In this document: positions 42,564-52,455 of the stretch, one piece after another
How positions within the stretch are numbered: the stretch's first letter is position 1
How the letters are laid out: every line of letters starts with the position of its first letter
Assembly (NCBI RefSeq): GCF_014490555.1
Contig: NZ_CP061032.1
Coordinates: 1,984,001 to 2,048,000 of the forward strand
Length of the DNA: 64,000 nt
Reading direction: 5' to 3'
Source: Corynebacterium lujinxingii
GTDB taxonomy: Bacteria > Actinomycetota > Actinomycetes > Mycobacteriales > Mycobacteriaceae
The notes under the pieces: generated by a model
Database searches by the model: none
Seen by the model: the letters and a program-made list of their open reading frames with translations, nothing else
Told to the model about the DNA's origin: nothing
Made by a program: the position numbers and the translations under genes

Positions 42564-45500
42564 CTACACTTCAACGAGCTCACCGCCTTCCGCGGCCTCG
42601 TCCTCGCGCCGCGCGACACGCCACGCGCCATAGCCGAACAGCGCGATGCCAAGCAGCAAGAAGACAACCAGCGTCTGCTCGCCGGTCTCGGGCAGGAGCA
42701 TGCTTATCGACGACGCCGGCCTCAGCGCTGCCTGTGCATCCTTCGCCGCAATCGTCTGGGTCGCCCCACCCGCCACGGCCTGCGCGGTCACCGTCACGGC
42801 GGCGTCGCCGTCGGACGGGTAGCGCCAGGTCTGCCCCGCCGTCGCCGGGATGGCCACGTCGAAGGCACAGACGAACTGCTCGCCGACGCCAAGGTCGCGG
42901 GCGGGGCAGATGGAGGTCGGGATGGTGCCGTCGTCGTCAAGCGTCACCTGCTCGGAGCCGCGCGAGACGGTCATGCCGGCCAGCGACGGGTCCGCGACGG
43001 TGAAGTTCGACAGCGGGAACTCGCCGGTGTTGCGCACGGTGTAGTTCACGTGCATCGAGGTGGCGTCGTGCGGCAGCAGCGTCGTGCCGAAGGCCTCGCC
43101 GGTGAACTCGCCGAGCGGGGTGCCGTCGATGGACTTGTCCACATCCAGGCCCGGGAAGGTGTTCGTGGCGGTGACGTGCCAGCGGCTGCCCGCCTGCGCC
43201 AGGTCGGTCGCATCGGTTACCGGCTCGACTTCGAACTCCACCGAGTCGGCGTCGCCGTCGAGTGCGGTGACGAGCTCGCCTGCGCTGGTGAGCTGGAACA
43301 CAGACGCGGCGTCAGGGTTGCCGTCGTCGAGCTCGTCGATGAAGCAGCGGCTGTCCACCGGCACGCCCTCGAGCGTGTAGGTGCCGCCGGTCTCCAGCTC
43401 GAACTCGCCGGGCTCGACGCCGCAGCCTTGGTAGAAGCGGAACGCGCCCGAGGTCGGGCCGGTGGCCTGCTTGGTAAAGGTCACGTCGTAGCGCGCACGC
43501 GGGTGGTAGATATCCGCGGCGACGGTGAGCCCGGCGCTATCCGACGGCAAGGTGCGCGCCGTAGAAAACGCGAAGGAGTACTGCTTGTCGGCGCCGGTGG
43601 GCTCGTCGATGCGGGCGAGCGAGCCAGCGGGCACGTTGGTGGTCTCGCCCCAGGTGGCGTACTGGGCAAGCGGGGTACGCTCCCCCGCCGTGACCGCAAG
43701 TTCGCCGCGGGGCGCAAGCGCCGGGCTGCCCGTCAGGTCCAGGGTGCAATCCACACCGACTGGGAGGTTGACTACCTGCCCGCCCGCCGGCGCCTGGAGG
43801 GTGCGCGGCAGTTCGCCGTTGCCCACCGCGGCCGCGGGGAAGGTCTGCGTGAGGGTGGTGTTGGCGGGGTCGTCGCAACGCACCTGCGCCGTGTAGCCCG
43901 CCGGGTCCGTGCCGGCGAGGTAGCCAGAGTTGAACACGTCCAGGCGCACCGGTGCTGTGCGGCGTTCGACGCGGTTGACAAAATGCAAGTCCGCCGGGTC
44001 GGTGGCGCCCGGGTTCGGCGCGTAGTTGCGCACCACGGCCTCATCCGGCGCGATCGTCAGCACCTCCGGGGTGTTCGCGGCATCCTTTTCCTGGAACGTG
44101 CACAGCGAGCCCGCCGGCACCGTCGCCGCGCCCGAGACGAACGTGCCGTCCACGAAATCGCTCTTCCGGATCTGTGCCGGGACGACGTAGCTGTCCGCCG
44201 GGCGGAGCTTCTCCGGGATAAACGAGCTCTCGCCGACCGTGCTGGTCTGGTAGCCGATCGCCTTGCACTGCAGTGCGAAGTTGAACGTGTAGTCGTCCGG
44301 GATCTCCGCGATATCGCCGCCCAAGCCGGCAAGGTCCTTGCTCAGCCGCACCGTGGAGGTCTCGTACTCGTAATGGTTGTCCAGGCGCACACGGTTACGA
44401 GCCGGGTCGTCGAGCGTGAGGAAGGCCGGCGAGGTGGTCTTGTCGTCGGTAAGCGTCTGGTCCGGGTAGGCGTTGCCGCCTTCGCGGTCGACTACCCAGT
44501 CCACGTACGCGGGCCGCAGGAACGCCTTGAGATCATCGGTGCCGTCGTTCATCTCGAGGGCGAGCGAGCCGAACTGATCGCCGGTGAGCTGACAGTCCGC
44601 GCCGACCGGCACGCCGTCAAACGTCGTGGTGCCCTCGCCCTTGATCGCGCCCGGCTGCTGCTGCAGCACCGCGGTATCGCCGGTCTCGGGATCGCGGCAG
44701 ACCAGGTTGAACTCGTGGTTGTACAGCGATTCCTGCAGGTCCTTGCCCGCGTTGGCGTACTGCGCGCGGATCGCGTCGGTGGGCAAAATGGCGCGCTTGG
44801 TCAGCTCGATCGACGTCGTGCGGCGCTCGTAGGTGTTCACGAACAGCAGCGTCACGCCCTTGGCGTTGTCCACAGTGAACTTCGCGGTGCCGCCGTCGGT
44901 GCGAGCGCTGTTGACGTCGATAGCTTTCCTCAGCGTGATGCCGACCGCAGTGGTCGTGTCGCCCTCCGTGATGGTGCAGGTCGAGCCGACCGCGGCGCGG
45001 GTGCCGCCGGGCGCTTGGCCCTGCTGCACCGTCGTGGAAATGTTCGGGCCCGCGGTACCGTCCGGGTTGGTGCACACCAGGTTGACCGGGAACACGCGGT
45101 TCGACTTAATCGCGCGGCGCGGCTCGGAAATAAGGTTGTTCGGATCGTTGAAGACGACCTGCTTTGTGCCAGCCACCGGCGCTTCGATGAAGTCGTACTC
45201 GTGGTGGACGTCCATGGTCGACTGCATGCCGATGGTGAACTCGCCGCCGTTGTCCACGTCGGTGATGTGCTCGTCGTCCGACGCGTAGAGGTACTCGGAT
45301 GTCGCCTGAATCGGGTAGTCGCGCCCGTCCGCGGTGGTGCGGGTGGCGCTATCGCCGGTTTCCGTCAGCGTGCACGCCGTGCCCTGCGGCACCTGCGCGG
45401 CGGTGAACACCCGGCTTTCTCCAGGCGCGAGGTCGAACGATTCGGTGAACCCGTTGTCACAGTTCAGGACATAGCTTAACGACGACAACGCCAACGATTC

Positions 45501-48398
45501 GCGCCCACCCGTACGCAGACTCACGGTCAGGCCGTTGCCCGCGGGGCGGTACGTGTTGGTCACCGTGGCGGTGTTCTGCGCCGCGTCGACGCCGAGCTTC
45601 ACGTCCTGCACGTCGGTGGAAAACAGGATGCCGCCGGCGACCTTCGGGGTCTCCTCCGCGAAGGTGCAGGTGTTGCCGTACGGCACGCCCATAGCACCGT
45701 TCTGGTCATTCGCAGCGGCGTCGTCGGCGACCAGCGTCGCCGTGCCGTCGGCGGCGACGGTGGCGCGGCCGGTCAGTTCCACCGCGCGCGACTGGCCCGC
45801 CACCGAGGTGGCGACGTTGCGCGAGCCGCAGCGGAACGTAAATGCGTACGACTGCGGCAGGCTACCCTGCACCTGCGCGTCGACGACCTTGCGTAGCGAG
45901 ACCGTCCCCAGCTTCGGGTCGAAGGTGTTGACCAGCGTCACCTGGTTGCGGTCCGTGCCGGAGACCACGCGGATGGTGGTCACAGGCTGCGTTTTCGCTT
46001 CCTCGTTGGTCAGGGTTTTCACCTGGTCGCTCGCATCCGAGGCGCGCACCTTAGCCCCCTTGAACAGAGTGGTCGCGGTATCGCCCGGCAGGTCTTCCCA
46101 GACGGTGCAGGAGGCGGAGGCGGGGATGTCGTCGACACGCGCCTCGCCCTGAGAACCGTTCAAGGTGGCGGTGCCTTCGGCGACGGTGCGGCCTTCCACC
46201 TGGCAGCGGTAGTGAGCGGTGTAGCTCAACCGCTCCACGTCGGCGGCGCCGGCGGCAAGGCCGTTGACCTCGTTGCGGATGTACAGCGGGAACGTTAAGT
46301 AGTCGTAGCTGGTGGTGAAATGCAGCTCCGGGGAGGTGCCCTCGCGCAGCGTGAAGTGGTAGGCGCCGGCGACATCCGGGGTTGACGGTTGCCCCGCGAG
46401 CGTGGCGTCGCGGCTGATGAACTCGATGGTCTCGCGCTGCTTCTGAGTCAGGTCGGTCAGCGGCGCGATCGAGCAGTCGCGCTCGACCGGAATGCCGTCG
46501 AGCTTCGTCGCCGCCGACGGGTTCGCGCTAGTGAGGTTCAGCTCGAACTCTCGCTTGATGTCCGTGCCCGCGCACACGAGGCGGAAGCGGTACGTGCCGC
46601 CGACCTTGCCGTCGGTGACCGGGTCGCCGACGATGGTCTTGCTGAAGTTCAGCGAACCGGCACGGTACGTGTAATTGTTGTTCGCGCTCGCTGCGCCCAC
46701 TGCCGTCGGGGCCGCGCCAGTGGTCGGCAGCACGACTGTCACAGGCGCCTTCGGATCGCCCGCTGCCCCCTTGTTCCACGACAATTTCAGGTCCGTGCCG
46801 GCCGGTGGTTGAGCAGCGCGCTCCGTCACCGTGCAGGTGGCCCCCTGCGGCAGATTGCCCACCGTGGAGATGGTGCCCGCCTCCACCACCGCGTCGCCTT
46901 CCAGCTTGACGTCGGGATACGCCTGCGCGAACCCCTCCGGCACACGGCACGCGTAATGGAGGGTATATTTCTGCAACTTGTTCTCGTCGAAGCCCGCGGC
47001 GTTGCCGTCGACCGTCTTGCTCAAATCCAGCTTCGCCGGCTTGAACTTGGATTCCCAGTTCACGGTGCAGTTGAGTTTGTTATTGTCCGGGTTATCCACC
47101 AGCAGCGTTGACGTCTCGCCCTCGTTGGTGAGCGTGTAGCCGGCCGGCACGGCGCCCGCGCGGATGGTCTCGGACGTCGCGCTTCCGCCGGAGTTGGTCA
47201 GCACACATTTCCACACCGGGTTATAGCGGTTCGGGGCATTGCTTAACGACGACCGAAACCCCAACGTATCCTCCGGCACACCGTTAACATCCAGCGAGCG
47301 CATGAGTGTTGCCGTGCCGCCCTCGGTGATCCTGATCGGCGATTCTTTGCCGGTCGTGTTGCTGCGGGAGAAGGCCTCGTAGTTCGCCGTGGCCTTCGAC
47401 TCGGCGCCGAGAAAGTAGTTCTCGGCATCCTTGTTCACCGTGGCCAGGGCGTCGTTGTTAGCAAACTCGATGCGGCTGAGTCCGATGCCCAGCGCGAACG
47501 CCTGCTGACCCGATCCGCCGACGGTGCCGATACCGATCTCCATCGACGTGGGGCTATTCACACCGACGATGAACCCGCCGTACGCCCGTGTGGACGCACG
47601 ATTGTAGTCTGCGTTCTCCTGAACCCAGCAGATGAAGTCGCGCTGCAGCGACCCGTTGGTACCCCACAGGCTGGCCTGCGGCTCGGTGCCGGCGCCGTAA
47701 ATAGACTTGCCGCTCTGCCAGGAAAGACACGCGTCCTTGTAGCCGTCGGGGGTCAAACGCGTCGCGGGTGTTACGCCCTTACTGTTCGGACTGGTGTTGG
47801 ACACGTCCAGGATTTCGCCCGGAAACGCTCCGGCTCCGGTGGATTCGGCATCCGCCATGGCGAAGCGGTAGTTGCTCACGCGGTTGCCGGCGGCGTCGGT
47901 GATCGCGATGTTGCTGAAGGTGTAGCGGGCAAGGCCGCCACCGCGGATGGCGACGACATCGTTCGCCGTGGCCGAGCTCTGACGCTCAAAGAAGCCGGTG
48001 CCGGTCTTGCCAAACGCCGATTGATCCCAAGGGGACTTCGTCGTCGCTTCCCTAACGGTGGTGCCCTTCGACTCCAGCTTCACGTCGAACTTCAGCGTGT
48101 AGTCGCCCACTTTCTTCGTCAGCGTCGCCGTGCCACCGTTCGTGGTGGGCAAGCCGGTCAGGTCGAGCCAGCAGATCTGGTTCGCCCAGTTCTCTGCAAC
48201 CCCGGTGCCGGCACGAAACGAACAGTTGCCAAAGTTCACGCCATCGGCGATGGCCGCAGTCGACTGTGCCTGCGCCTGCTGCGAGCCCGGGTACACCGCA
48301 GCGGCGACGGTGAGGACCGCCGCCAGAGCCAATGCAGCCCACACCACCACCGCACGGCGTGCGCGGGCGGCGAAAGTGGGGCGGGCGTATTGAGTCAT
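42564..48398 (-). CDS. Giant LPETG surface protein, candidate tip pilin of set one
   Basis: 1944 residues from ATG 48398 (AGGA upstream; an in-frame TTG lies 6 codons earlier). Arg-rich signal peptide to about residue 43, then a ~380-residue adhesin-like N-domain. At least eight repeats of ~120-150 residues follow, each beginning with a strand like LDLSKTVDGNAAG, LNFSKTIVGDP, VSLRKVVDAQVQG, IELTKRAIL or VRLSKDLAG and containing two cysteines (FRCG...CTFAEE), resembling DUF5979 domains. It ends RPASSISMLLPETGEQ, helix and ARRED. SpaC/SpaF-type tips carry such stacks. Coding is unbroken across 5.8 kb. Exact 13-mers occur at 42702, 42930, 44442, 45474 and 47241. Confidence 0.88.
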   Translation of the reverse strand: MTQYARPTFAARARRAVVVWAALALAAVLTVAAAVYPGSQQAQAQSTAAIADGVNFGNCSFRAGTGVAENWANQICWLDLTGLPTTNGGTATLTKKVGDYTLKFDVKLESKGTTVREATTKSPWDQSAFGKTGTGFFERQSSATANDVVAIRGGGLARYTFSNIAITDAAGNRVSNYRFAMADAESTGAGAFPGEILDVSNTSPNSKGVTPATRLTPDGYKDACLSWQSGKSIYGAGTEPQASLWGTNGSLQRDFICWVQENADYNRASTRAYGGFIVGVNSPTSMEIGIGTVGGSGQQAFALGIGLSRIEFANNDALATVNKDAENYFLGAESKATANYEAFSRSNTTGKESPIRITEGGTATLMRSLDVNGVPEDTLGFRSSLSNAPNRYNPVWKCVLTNSGGSATSETIRAGAVPAGYTLTNEGETSTLLVDNPDNNKLNCTVNWESKFKPAKLDLSKTVDGNAAGFDENKLQKYTLHYACRVPEGFAQAYPDVKLEGDAVVEAGTISTVGNLPQGATCTVTERAAQPPAGTDLKLSWNKGAAGDPKAPVTVVLPTTGAAPTAVGAASANNNYTYRAGSLNFSKTIVGDPVTDGKVGGTYRFRLVCAGTDIKREFELNLTSANPSAATKLDGIPVERDCSIAPLTDLTQKQRETIEFISRDATLAGQPSTPDVAGAYHFTLREGTSPELHFTTSYDYLTFPLYIRNEVNGLAAGAADVERLSYTAHYRCQVEGRTVAEGTATLNGSQGEARVDDIPASASCTVWEDLPGDTATTLFKGAKVRASDASDQVKTLTNEEAKTQPVTTIRVVSGTDRNQVTLVNTFDPKLGTVSLRKVVDAQVQGSLPQSYAFTFRCGSRNVATSVAGQSRAVELTGRATVAADGTATLVADDAAANDQNGAMGVPYGNTCTFAEETPKVAGGILFSTDVQDVKLGVDAAQNTATVTNTYRPAGNGLTVSLRTGGRESLALSSLSYVLNCDNGFTESFDLAPGESRVFTAAQVPQGTACTLTETGDSATRTTADGRDYPIQATSEYLYASDDEHITDVDNGGEFTIGMQSTMDVHHEYDFIEAPVAGTKQVVFNDPNNLISEPRRAIKSNRVFPVNLVCTNPDGTAGPNISTTVQQGQAPGGTRAAVGSTCTITEGDTTTAVGITLRKAIDVNSARTDGGTAKFTVDNAKGVTLLFVNTYERRTTSIELTKRAILPTDAIRAQYANAGKDLQESLYNHEFNLVCRDPETGDTAVLQQQPGAIKGEGTTTFDGVPVGADCQLTGDQFGSLALEMNDGTDDLKAFLRPAYVDWVVDREGGNAYPDQTLTDDKTTSPAFLTLDDPARNRVRLDNHYEYETSTVRLSKDLAGLGGDIAEIPDDYTFNFALQCKAIGYQTSTVGESSFIPEKLRPADSYVVPAQIRKSDFVDGTFVSGAATVPAGSLCTFQEKDAANTPEVLTIAPDEAVVRNYAPNPGATDPADLHFVNRVERRTAPVRLDVFNSGYLAGTDPAGYTAQVRCDDPANTTLTQTFPAAAVGNGELPRTLQAPAGGQVVNLPVGVDCTLDLTGSPALAPRGELAVTAGERTPLAQYATWGETTNVPAGSLARIDEPTGADKQYSFAFSTARTLPSDSAGLTVAADIYHPRARYDVTFTKQATGPTSGAFRFYQGCGVEPGEFELETGGTYTLEGVPVDSRCFIDELDDGNPDAASVFQLTSAGELVTALDGDADSVEFEVEPVTDATDLAQAGSRWHVTATNTFPGLDVDKSIDGTPLGEFTGEAFGTTLLPHDATSMHVNYTVRNTGEFPLSNFTVADPSLAGMTVSRGSEQVTLDDDGTIPTSICPARDLGVGEQFVCAFDVAIPATAGQTWRYPSDGDAAVTVTAQAVAGGATQTIAAKDAQAALRPASSISMLLPETGEQTLVVFLLLGIALFGYGAWRVARREDEAAEGGELVEV

Positions 48399-48416
48399 AG
48401 ATCCTCGGCTCGACAA

Positions 48417-48704
48417 AATGTAGATGACGCATCACCTATCTGGTTGTGACAACCAAACGTTACGCCCGAGAGCCCGAGAAATAAACAGAACTTTTTCCCG
48501 ACGAAAAAGTTGGACGGCCCTACTGCCTGCGGTTTCCACACAGCACTTACCCAGACTCCCCCATACCCGCACGTCGCCAGCGAACATATTGCCCGAAAGT
48601 ATCTCACAGAGGCCTGCCGAGGACGCTGGTGATCTTGGTCACACAAAATGACGTCGGCCCCCGACACCGTGGGGTGCAGGGGGTCGTCGTCAAGCGAAAT
48701 GCGT
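48417..48704. promoter_or_regulatory. Regulatory region upstream of pilus set one
   Basis: No gene. Contains the perfect palindrome TGGTTGT-G-ACAACCA (48441-48455), a hairpin AACTTTTTC/GAAAAAGTT (48489-48511), and GGTGATCTTGGTCACA (48628-48643), which fits the GlxR/CRP pattern TGTGA-N6-TCACA at 9 of 10 fixed positions. An exact 13-mer is at 48683-48695, 9 bases past the ppk2 stop. I infer a regulated pilus promoter; the -10 box is not certain. Confidence 0.5.
48683..48695 (+). repeat. GTCGTCG-NN-AAGC word, intergenic copy
   Basis: Exact copy (NN = TC) between the ppk2 stop and the pilus promoter region. Confidence 0.85.
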
Positions 48705-49604
48705 TTAGTCGCCGATCTGGTCGCGACCGCGCTTCACAATCAGCGGGTCCGGCTCGCCAACCAACTCATGATCCTTGTTCGTGTACTCGAACTTGGACAA
48801 GATGTAGCGCATCGCGTTGAGGCGAGCGCGCTTCTTGTCGTTGGACTTAATGGTGATCCACGGCGACTCGTCGGTGTCCGTGTAGCGGAACTGCTCCTCC
48901 TTGGCGCGGGTGTAATCCTCCCACTTGTCCAGGGACGCGAGGTCCATAGGCGAGAGCTTCCACTGACGCACCGGGTCGACCTGGCGGATGGCGAAGCGGG
49001 TGCGCTGCTCCTTCTGCGTCACGGAGAACCAGAACTTGGTCAGCGAAATGCCGGAGCCGAGGATCATGTTCTCCAGCATCGGAACCTCGCGGAGGAACTC
49101 GGCGTGCTGGGACTCGGTGCAGAAGCCCATGACGCGCTCGACGCCGGAGCGGTTGTACCAGGAACGGTCGAAGAACACGATCTCGCCCCCAGCCGGGAAG
49201 TGCTCGATGTAGCGCTGGAAGTACCACGAGGTGCTCTCGCGTGGCGACGGCTTCTCCAACGCCACGGTGCGCGCACCACGCGGGTTGAGGTGCTCGTTGA
49301 AGCGCTTGATCGTGCCGCCCTTACCGGCAGCGTCGCGGCCCTCGAAGAGGATGATGTGGCGCTGACCGGTGTCCTTCGTCCAGTTCTGCCACTTCAGCAG
49401 CTCGATCTGGAGGGCGCGCTTTTCCTTCTCGTAATCGTCGCGGGACAGCCGCTCGTCATACGGGTAGTTCTCGCGCCACGTCTGGATCGCGGTGCCATCC
49501 GGCATGAGCAGCACCGGATCGTCCTCGTCAGTGTCGTCAACAACCCAGCCCTCGGTTTCGGCCAGGTCGATCATCGGCAGTTCGTCATCCTTGTGGTCAG
49601 CCAT
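48705..49604 (-). CDS. ppk2: Polyphosphate kinase 2
   Basis: 299 residues from ATG 49604 (a second ATG 9 bases upstream is possible). PPK2 uses polyphosphate to phosphorylate nucleotides, or the reverse. Walker A FEGRDAAGKGGTIKRF (near residue 90), RGARTVALEKPSPRESTSWYFQRYIEHFP, the Walker B-like EIVFFDRSWYNRSGVERVMGF, and the C-terminal SPWITIKSNDKKRARLNAMRYIL are all present. In C. glutamicum a PPK2 gene likewise adjoins porA and porH. Class I size. Cytoplasmic. Confidence 0.95.
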   Translation of the reverse strand: MADHKDDELPMIDLAETEGWVVDDTDEDDPVLLMPDGTAIQTWRENYPYDERLSRDDYEKEKRALQIELLKWQNWTKDTGQRHIILFEGRDAAGKGGTIKRFNEHLNPRGARTVALEKPSPRESTSWYFQRYIEHFPAGGEIVFFDRSWYNRSGVERVMGFCTESQHAEFLREVPMLENMILGSGISLTKFWFSVTQKEQRTRFAIRQVDPVRQWKLSPMDLASLDKWEDYTRAKEEQFRYTDTDESPWITIKSNDKKRARLNAMRYILSKFEYTNKDHELVGEPDPLIVKRGRDQIGD

Positions 49605-49661
49605 ACGTCTCATTCTATTCGGGATCGGGCGTTAGCGCTGGCAAAGTATTCGCAACGCAAA

Positions 49662-49690
49662 AACGCCCCGTCGCTTAGCGACGAGGCGTT
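49662..49690 (-). terminator. Terminator of porH-porA
   Basis: 13-base arms (AACGCCCCGTCGC / GCGACGAGGCGTT) with one mismatch around TTA; on the minus strand it is followed by TTTTTGCG. Its stem-loop contains GCTTAGCGACGAG (49673-49685), one base from the 13-mer word. Confidence 0.85.
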
Positions 49691-49702
49691 GCAGAAAGGC
49701 TC

Positions 49703-49861
49703 TTAAGCGACGAGGCCGAGGAGCTTGGAGAGAGCCTCAGCGAGCTCGCCGAGGTTGCCGAGCAGCTCAACGAGAGCGCCCGGGATCTGGGTGATCTCAG
49801 CGCCGTTAGCGCCGGTGCCGGTGCCGGAGGAAAGTGCGACCCAGTTGGTCAATGCGTCCAT
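49703..49861 (-). CDS. porA: Small outer-membrane porin, PorA position
   Basis: 52-residue product too short for routine calling: MDALTNWVALSSGTGTGANG then an amphipathic helix (ITQIPGALVELLGNLGELAEALSKLLGLVA). AAGGAG lies 6-11 bases before the ATG. No signal peptide. In Corynebacterium, PorA and PorH (45-57 residues) form a heteromeric channel in the mycolate outer membrane and carry mycoloyl groups on serine. The identification rests on size, amphipathic helix, gene order groEL-this pair-ppk2, and the strong terminator after it; sequence identity to known PorA is not obvious. Confidence 0.75.
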   Translation of the reverse strand: MDALTNWVALSSGTGTGANGAEITQIPGALVELLGNLGELAEALSKLLGLVA

Positions 49862-49904
49862 GATTTATTCTCCTTGTGAAGAGTGGTGAAGGGGTAGAAA
49901 AGAC

Positions 49905-50033
49905 TTACTTCGAGACCTTGGAGGCGAAGTCCAGGAGGGTCTTCGGGGTCTTGGTGAAGAGCTTGGACAGGTTCTTCGCGAAGGTGGCGAAGTCAGAGAG
50001 AGCGCTCTTAGCGGTCTTGAGATCGAAAGGCAT
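49905..50033 (-). CDS. porH: Small outer-membrane porin, PorH position
   Basis: 42-residue product MPFDLKTAKSALSDFATFAK..., nearly all one amphipathic helix with lysines on one face and Phe/Leu on the other, ending FASKVSK. A 43-base gap separates it from the PorA-like gene. Its upstream neighbour is groEL, as in C. glutamicum. Start ATG 50033; GGGAAACC is the only weak ribosome-binding site. Assignment by context and shape. Confidence 0.7.
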   Translation of the reverse strand: MPFDLKTAKSALSDFATFAKNLSKLFTKTPKTLLDFASKVSK

Positions 50034-50394
50034 TGGTTTCCCCTATTCGATAGGTGCCAGTGGTTGTCTGGCAAAACTTGACAGGTACTGACACCCAGCG
50101 GGCGTCACAGCGGTTATTTTGCCACAGGTAACGGTCGCGTCAAGGGGAACTGACAAACAAACTTGCGCGCTGCCAGGGTGTTTACAGACAGCGTGTGTTA
50201 ACCGAAATGTAACCTTCTCCGTGATATTCCCGTTACCTGCCCCGACCGCCGCGCCAAAGTAAACACCATCTAAATTCGTTGATTTCGGCGTAACTTGGAC
50301 CGGCGAAATTGCGATGTATCCGGACCCGTTCAGACACGGAGCACGTTGTTGGTTACACCTATTCGGGGGGTCGTCGATAAGCAATCCCGCACAT
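50034..50394. promoter_or_regulatory. Upstream region of porH-porA
   Basis: No gene longer than a chance frame. Holds the promoter for the porin pair by position. An exact 13-mer GTCGTCGATAAGC is at 50370-50382, just past the groEL terminator. I see no clear -35/-10. Confidence 0.5.
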
Positions 50395-50422
50395 AAAAAA
50401 GCACGCCCCGAGGGGCGTGCTT
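50395..50422 (-). terminator. Terminator of groEL
   Basis: Perfect 11-base arms AAGCACGCCCC and GGGGCGTGCTT (50399-50422) followed on the minus strand by TTTTTT. Confidence 0.92.
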
Positions 50423-50439
50423 GCACAGGCGGGGCAGAT

Positions 50440-52080
<1,641 letters not shown>

Positions 52081-52203
52081 GTGAGTGTGTCACTCCTTAT
52101 ATATAGGCGTTCATGGACGATCACTCAGGTCGTCGGTGCAAGCAGGCGCCCGCGACGGCACGGCTGACGAGTGGTCTCAGCCTCACCCGCTTTGTTCGTT
52201 TAT

Positions 52204-52230
52204 TTGGCACTCGGTTTACGTGAGTGCCAG
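52204..52230. promoter_or_regulatory. CIRCE-like element 1 (HrcA operator)
   Basis: TTGGCACTC-N9-GAGTGCCAG. The consensus is TTAGCACTC-N9-GAGTGCTAA; arms pair as TGGCACTC/GAGTGCCA. Confidence 0.85.
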
Positions 52231-52239
52231 GCACCATTT

Positions 52240-52266
52240 TTAGCACTCGGCGGGGTTGAGTGCAAG
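52240..52266. promoter_or_regulatory. CIRCE element 2 (HrcA operator)
   Basis: TTAGCACTC-N9-GAGTGCAAG, left arm perfect and right arm with two differences. Nine bases separate it from element 1. Confidence 0.88.
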
Positions 52267-52290
52267 AGACGCAGGGCTGCGTTTCGACTC

Positions 52291-52420
52291 AGGATGCTTA
52301 CCCCAGGATGCTTATTGCCCGACGTTTCCGATTTCGGGCAATCGCAGCACACTCGAGGAGTAAGCATCCTCGGGTAAGTATCTAGCCCCGGTAAGCATCC
52401 TCGGGTAAGCATCTAGCCCC
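52291..52420. repeat. GTAAGCATC repeat array between groEL and M20 dipeptidase genes
   Basis: Two inverted units AGGATGCTTA (52291-52300, 52305-52314), then a hairpin TTGCCCGA/TCGGGCAA (52315-52341). Then two 29-base direct repeats, 52361-52389 and 52392-52420, period 31, each holding TAAGCATCCTCGG and TAAG(C/T)ATCTAGCCCC with one difference between copies. In all, six GTAAGYATCY-type units. Looks like an operator array just upstream of the 52456 promoter. Confidence 0.85.
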
Positions 52421-52443
52421 CGAACTGGCACTTGCATCACTGC

Positions 52444-52449
52444 TAGCGT
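52444..52449 (+). promoter_or_regulatory. -10 box for leaderless M20 dipeptidase gene
   Basis: TAGCGT, 6 bases before the ATG at 52456, no Shine-Dalgarno between. Confidence 0.5.
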
Positions 52450-52455
52450 GGTGCC

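Noticed and set aside
50043..50426. 127-codon minus-strand frame between porH and groEL
   Set aside because: It runs through the groEL terminator and the porin promoter region, has no ribosome-binding site and gives an implausible product.
52291..52420. CRISPR array
   Set aside because: Repeats are only two full copies with 2-base spacing and no spacers or cas genes; better read as an operator array.
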